The translations under genes and the position numbers were made by a program. A stretch of DNA of 45,735 nt from NCBI GenBank assembly GCA_947174185.1, contig CAMWHY010000005.1:1-45735 (forward strand), given 5' to 3'. Of the stretch, positions 42,563-45,735 are shown piece after piece. The notes beneath the pieces were generated by a model that was not told the DNA's origin, did not search any database, and saw only the letters and a list, made by a program, of their open reading frames with translations. How positions within the stretch are numbered: position 1 is the stretch's first letter; each line of letters begins with the position of its first letter. This DNA is from an uncultured Lachnospiraceae bacterium (GTDB lineage: Bacteria > Bacillota > Clostridia > Lachnospirales > Lachnospiraceae).

Positions 42563-42753
42563 CATCGCAGCACAAATTCGCATGTTATGGAAAGGCATGA
42601 GAGATTAGATTGAAAAATAAGCTCGATAGCTTATTTTTCAATCAGCAAATTGAGTCTGAGCCTCAATTTGCTTTGATCGCAGATGAGAAACCGCATGTGC
42701 GGATTTCTCATCGCGTGTCATCGCAGCAAGCTGCTCTGACATGGAGGATTAAT
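42563..42753 (+). repeat. Hairpin/RBS cassette, copy C (four hairpins in a row)
   Basis: It begins with GCACAAATTCGCATG-TTATGGAAAGGCATG and then has four consecutive hairpins: GATTGAAAAATAAG... (42608-42643, 36 bases, perfect), AGCAAATTGAG/CTCAATTTGCT (42644-42672), GATGAGAAA-CCGCA with one bulge (42682-42712), and GCAGC-AA-GCTGC. It ends in GCTCTGACATGGAGGATTA immediately before ATG 42754. The frame from TTG 42610 to that ATG is open for 48 codons. Confidence 0.85.
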
Positions 42754-42972
42754 ATGTATAAAATATGTAAGGAATTATCGAAAACCTTAGAAAAAGTGGA
42801 ACAAATAGTCGATAGACAATCAAGAAATGAAACTACAAGAGAAGACGAAAAATACATGGATGATCTTGATTTTGCTGTTTCAAAATCAATTGTGCTGGAC
42901 TTAGGGAAAAGCCGGTCATTACAAATTGCGCATCACATACTGGCGCATTATGTGGATGAAGAAGGCTGTTGA
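42754..42972 (+). CDS. Small phage hypothetical protein
   Basis: A 72-residue, probably helical protein (MYKICKELSKTLEKVEQIV, then a polar turn and DDLDFAVSKSIVLDL). The family is not recognised. ATG 42754 has GGAGG from cassette C; the frame also extends back through the cassette to TTG 42610. It lies between the structured region and the tail-type genes on the same strand. Confidence 0.6.
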   Translation: MYKICKELSKTLEKVEQIVDRQSRNETTREDEKYMDDLDFAVSKSIVLDLGKSRSLQIAHHILAHYVDEEGC

Positions 42973-43009
42973 CTTTAACGATTCTTTTAATGGAGGTATA
43001 AAATAACTT

Positions 43010-43747
43010 GTGAATAAGAATGACGAATTACAAATATATGGCGGCAGTGATTTTATTGTGAATGACAAAATTAAAATAATGCAGCCAACATTAGGAGAAA
43101 TACGTGATTTTGGCGAACAACGTTATTTTTCTTTCGTTAATAGTTTTACTGCGACGCCTACGGATATGAAATATCAACTCAGTAAAATGGGCTTAGATTG
43201 GAATACGGTTTCTGACTATGAATTTTTTCTTATCATGTATAAATTATTTGATCAAAAATCATCTGCTCTGATTTTTGGCGATTTAGATTTCACAAAATTT
43301 GTTACTGTGACGGCAGATAATGATGAAATCGTTCTATATGATTCTGAGTTCGGAATCGTGATCGATCGTTCGATCTATGAAATATCTACTAATTATATTA
43401 GGAAAGTCCATAATTTATCTTATCATGTGGAACGCGCCATGAATGAAACTACAAAAAATGTTTTGCTAGAAGAAGCAGAAGAAAATTTCAACATGAGCAA
43501 AGATAAAGAATACAAATCTAATTTACTTCCATTAATTTCTACAATGACGAATATGGAAGGTTTTAAATATAACTGGTCAACCGTATGGGATATGAAAATT
43601 AATGCTTTCATGGACTCTGTTCAACAGCTGTTACATATCAAGAACGTTGATCTGCTACTGCAAAGTGGTTATTCAGGATTCGGCGTTGACCTAAAGAAAA
43701 TAAACAACAAACAATTAGATTATTTTTCAAGACCCAGCGAAAGTTAG
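43010..43747 (+). CDS. Phage tail-module protein (probable assembly component)
   Basis: A 245-residue protein beginning ELQIYGGSDFIVNDKIKIMQPTLGEI after a short polar start. It recalls the proteins found next to tail tube genes in gut siphophages (pattern QPTLGEIxxFGE...YFSxVxxxxATPxDxKxQL). It starts at GTG 43010 with GGAGG 13 bases upstream. The C-terminal half is helical and hydrophilic. The call as a tail-assembly or structural protein comes from this pattern and from the next gene; it is not a proven function. Confidence 0.6.
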   Translation: MNKNDELQIYGGSDFIVNDKIKIMQPTLGEIRDFGEQRYFSFVNSFTATPTDMKYQLSKMGLDWNTVSDYEFFLIMYKLFDQKSSALIFGDLDFTKFVTVTADNDEIVLYDSEFGIVIDRSIYEISTNYIRKVHNLSYHVERAMNETTKNVLLEEAEENFNMSKDKEYKSNLLPLISTMTNMEGFKYNWSTVWDMKINAFMDSVQQLLHIKNVDLLLQSGYSGFGVDLKKINNKQLDYFSRPSES

Positions 43748-43788
43748 GTCTTTTTAAATAATAAAAAAAATTTAGGAGGTAACGATTA

Positions 43789-44577
43789 ATGAGTTTTTCA
43801 TTAAACAATTTTTTGATCGATAGAGTGAGGCGTGGAACTATGTTTAGCGACACCACCGGAGAGGCTCTATGGTCTATCACACAGATTAAGGACGCATCTT
43901 TGAATATGACAAGTGAAACTTCCGATGCTGTTGACGCGATCGGCAACATCATCACGCAGTTTGACCGTTCCAAAAATGCGGAATTTTCTGCTACTAATGC
44001 TTTATGGGATCTTGGTTTGTCTGCCGCTCAGTTTGGTCATGAGAAACAGGTAGCATCCGAAACCAGTAAGATTCGTGTTCCTATGTTTGAGCAGTTGGTA
44101 GTTTCTGGTGGCAAGATTGTGCTTTCGCATGTTCCTGTCGGTACTACCGGCGCAGAAATCAAGTATATCTATGGGCTGAACAGCGATAGTACCCTTGGTA
44201 CAAAATATACTCTTGGCGCCTCTATTTCTAACACAGAATTTACTCTTGATGCTGCAACTAAGACAATTACTGTTCCTACAGGCGTAACTGGAAATATTGC
44301 AGTATTCTACGATTACGACGCTGAAGAAGCAGTTATGCTTCAGAATAATGCTTCTGAGTTCCCTAAAGCAGGTAAATTTATGCTTGAAGTCATTGGTAAG
44401 GATACCTGCGATAAGACGGCTACCTATGTGGCTTATATCGTATTCCCTAACGCAAAACTGAAAACGGATATGGATCTGAGTTTTGCTACTGATTCAGGCC
44501 ATCCGTTCTCTCTGCAGATGATGCAGGATTATTGTGATCTCGAAAAGAGATTGTTTAACATTTATGTTGCAAGATAA
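43789..44577 (+). CDS. Phage major structural protein (tail-tube-like)
   Basis: A 262-residue beta-rich protein with a RGTMFSDTTGEALWSITQIKD start, then a capsid/tail-tube-like core (DAVDAIGNIITQFDRSKNAEFSA). An Ig-like insert lies around residues 100-185 (VPVGTTGAEIKYIYGL to GNIAVFYDYDAEEAV), and a conserved end reads DMDLSFATDSGHPFSLQMMQDY. The strong RBS TAGGAGGTAACG and GC-richer, optimised codons suggest high expression, as expected for a major virion component. Confidence 0.75.
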   Translation: MSFSLNNFLIDRVRRGTMFSDTTGEALWSITQIKDASLNMTSETSDAVDAIGNIITQFDRSKNAEFSATNALWDLGLSAAQFGHEKQVASETSKIRVPMFEQLVVSGGKIVLSHVPVGTTGAEIKYIYGLNSDSTLGTKYTLGASISNTEFTLDAATKTITVPTGVTGNIAVFYDYDAEEAVMLQNNASEFPKAGKFMLEVIGKDTCDKTATYVAYIVFPNAKLKTDMDLSFATDSGHPFSLQMMQDYCDLEKRLFNIYVAR

Positions 44578-44592
44578 TCAGTAAAATATGGC

Positions 44593-44729
44593 GTAGCTGC
44601 TTACATACAAAAGTAAGCAGCTACAGTTAGGAGCATAGATTGCAAAATAAGATATCTATCTTATTTTGCAATCGCAAATTTGTGCCCGTGGCGCAAATTC
44701 GCAGATTATGGAAAGGCATGGTTATTAAT
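44593..44729 (+). repeat. Hairpin/RBS cassette, copy D
   Basis: A 12-bp hairpin GTAGCTGCTTAC/GTAAGCAGCTAC (44593-44604 with 44613-44624) comes before AGGAGCATAGATTG. Next is a perfect 36-base hairpin (44638-44673), then the GCAAATTTGTGC/GCGCAAATTCGC hairpin, and last TTATGGAAAGGCATGGTTATTA before ATG 44730. The frame from TTG 44640 to ATG 44730 is open for 30 codons, coding RKFVPVAQIRRLWKGMVIN near its end. Confidence 0.85.
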
Positions 44730-45062
44730 ATGGCTAATCAGGAAACTGCTACTTGTGTAGTATGTGGAAGACAATATAGAGCCTGTTTATCTTGCAAAAA
44801 CCAAATTAATTTAAAACCCTGGAAAAGTATTACCGATACGATGGAATGTTATAAGATTTTTCTTGTCATTACACAATATAACAACGGATATACCTCCCGG
44901 GAAGAAGCAAGAAAACAGTTGGAAGCAATTCCATACAACGAAGACATTTTATCAGAATCAGTAAGAAATAAGATCAAGGAAATCATGTCTGCGCCCGTAG
45001 AGCAAACTAAAAAACAGCAAACAAAAGCGCAGCTAAAAAGAAATGTGAAGAGTAATTTTTAA
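44730..45062 (+). CDS. Small phage zinc-finger protein
   Basis: A 110-residue protein with CVVCGRQYRACLSCKNQ (two CxxC pairs) near the N-terminus, a Trp-containing linker (KPWKSITDTMECYKI) and a basic Lys/Gln-rich tail. This layout is frequent in gut phage genomes near tail genes; no function is known. ATG 44730 uses the GGAAAGG of cassette D. Confidence 0.7.
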   Translation: MANQETATCVVCGRQYRACLSCKNQINLKPWKSITDTMECYKIFLVITQYNNGYTSREEARKQLEAIPYNEDILSESVRNKIKEIMSAPVEQTKKQQTKAQLKRNVKSNF

Positions 45063-45084
45063 ATCATCAATTAAATAATCTGTG

Positions 45085-45137
45085 ATGGGTATTCAACACT
45101 TCGCATTTTCGTGTTTTGTTGAATACCCATTTTTTTA
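45085..45137 (+). terminator. Strong intrinsic terminator
   Basis: ATGGGTATTCAAC (45085-45097) pairs perfectly with GTTGAATACCCAT (45118-45130), followed by seven T. It should end the structural-gene transcript and separates the two last genes. Confidence 0.9.
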
Positions 45138-45164
45138 CGATAAATGGAAGGGATGTGATGTTTA

Positions 45165-45371
45165 TTGTTTACGGTCAGCGACACAACCGGAATAACATAT
45201 GAACCGGAAGATTCGGTATATTTCAAAAATGCAAAACAAAGCGCCAGTTATGTCCTCTGGGGTGCAAAATTATTAGATGTATTCCCCACCAGCGACAAAG
45301 TATTTGTCTTTGTGTTTTCAAAAGCAGACCATAATAAATATAAAATGAAATGGAATAACTATGAGGAATAA
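45165..45371 (+). CDS. Small DUF5659-like phage protein
   Basis: A 68-residue protein starting at TTG 45165 (FTVSDTTGITYEPED). Its centre, VLWGAKLLDVFPTSDKVFVFVFSK, follows the DUF5659 pattern of small phage and mobile-element proteins (hydrophobic strand, Leu-Leu-Asp-Val, short turn, Val-Phe-Val-Phe). The function is unknown. It immediately precedes the cysteine desulfurase gene (3-base gap), suggesting cotranscription. Confidence 0.5.
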   Translation: MFTVSDTTGITYEPEDSVYFKNAKQSASYVLWGAKLLDVFPTSDKVFVFVFSKADHNKYKMKWNNYEE

Positions 45372-45374
45372 TGT

Positions 45375-45735
45375 ATGGAAGTGTATTTAGATCATGCGGC
45401 GACAACAATGTTATCCGAATCAATGAAAGAATATTTAACCTCCGTTTTAGACATATACGGCAATCCATCCTCCTTGCACTCACAGGGAGAACAAGCGAAA
45501 AAGCTGATTACAGAATCACGGCAATCCGTTGCAAATTTTATTAATGCAGATGTAAAAGATATTTATTTTACGCCATCCGGATCAGCCAGCAATACTCTGG
45601 CAGTCCGAGGATATGATCAAAAACATAAATGTACCGTTTTGTACTCTCCTATCGCGCATAAATCGATCTTAAAGTGTGTAAATCATTGTAAAAACTCCTA
45701 TCCTTTAAAAGTAGATACGAAAGGGAGTATTGATA
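45375..45735 (+). CDS. Cysteine desulfurase of the prophage (3' end beyond window)
   Basis: The first 120 codons of a NifS/IscS-family PLP enzyme. YLDHAATT is at residues 4-11, then YGNPSSLHSQGEQAKKLI, then IYFTPSGSASNTLA and the His of PIAHKSIL, which is in the usual position for PLP ring stacking. It differs clearly from the chromosomal nifS at 21.5-22.6 kb. The catalytic Cys and PLP Lys lie outside the window. Within a phage it may provide sulfur for tRNA or DNA thiolation, but the partner gene would be to the right. The start at ATG 45375 is four bases after the preceding stop. Confidence 0.85.
   Translation, partial: MEVYLDHAATTMLSESMKEYLTSVLDIYGNPSSLHSQGEQAKKLITESRQSVANFINADVKDIYFTPSGSASNTLAVRGYDQKHKCTVLYSPIAHKSILKCVNHCKNSYPLKVDTKGSID

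Noticed and set aside
1..45735. CRISPR arrays, transposases and IS elements
   Set aside because: No regularly spaced repeat-spacer arrays and no transposase-like open frames were seen on either strand.

Overview
The window looks like a gut Lachnospiraceae (Clostridia, low-to-mid GC Firmicutes) chromosome with the left part of a prophage at its right end. This placement rests on family recognition and synteny, not a database search: GS type III, TrpB2 behind a T-box, IreB-RuvX-DUF1292, a Cys-rich phage protein typical of this group, LytTR plus DUF3021, and many TTG/GTG starts with strong Shine-Dalgarno sequences.

Region 1 (1-17 kb) is almost all core genes on the minus strand. In transcription order these are mtaB; a nucleotide-heptose-like glycan cluster (nucleotidyltransferase-phosphatase fusion, GHMP kinase, sugar epimerase, GT2); the conserved ireB-ruvX-DUF1292 block; RNase J; a small MltG-like protein; trmR-trhP (tRNA wobble uridine hydroxylation and methylation); glnN; and glf. 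Further left are tRNA-Gln(CUG) with its own promoter and terminator, cvfB, a CPBP protease and, on the plus strand, a YjfB-like gene.

Region 2 (16.8-26.8 kb) holds an HPr-like protein and the minus-strand run prmA-rsmE-nifS-hybrid histidine kinase-LytTR regulator-thiI, where a signalling pair sits between the sulfur-transfer partners nifS and thiI. A divergent trpB2 has a Trp-type T-box leader.

Region 3 (26.8-35.6 kb) is accessory. It has a LytTR/DUF3021/ABC-2 exporter set, and a MacB-type ABC transporter with its own OmpR-type two-component system and a candidate 11-bp-period operator. A secreted repeat protein follows.

Region 4 (about 35.8 kb to the end) is a more AT-rich prophage that appears to interrupt a HAD hydrolase remnant. 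A minus-strand pair (sigma-70-like factor, DUF262/ParB-like protein) is driven by a consensus promoter whose spacer carries a LexA/SOS box. On the plus strand are a hypothetical protein, a zinc-cluster protein that seems to start at ATT, and a 912-aa protein with the hallmarks of eukaryotic RdRP/YonO-type single-chain RNA polymerases (DxDGD, RSPHL, VIDYAKT and a zinc ribbon). An HU-like protein follows, as yonN lies next to yonO in phage SPbeta. Then come a candidate structured RNA, tail-type structural genes, small proteins and a phage cysteine desulfurase cut by the window end. The inferred programme is DNA damage, then LexA release, then sigma factor, with late transcription by the phage polymerase.

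The most unusual non-protein signal is a dispersed modular hairpin/ribosome-binding-site cassette. It occurs at four loci, two core or accessory and two in the prophage. Each copy sits directly upstream of a start codon, and three copies keep an open frame from an internal TTG into the downstream gene.
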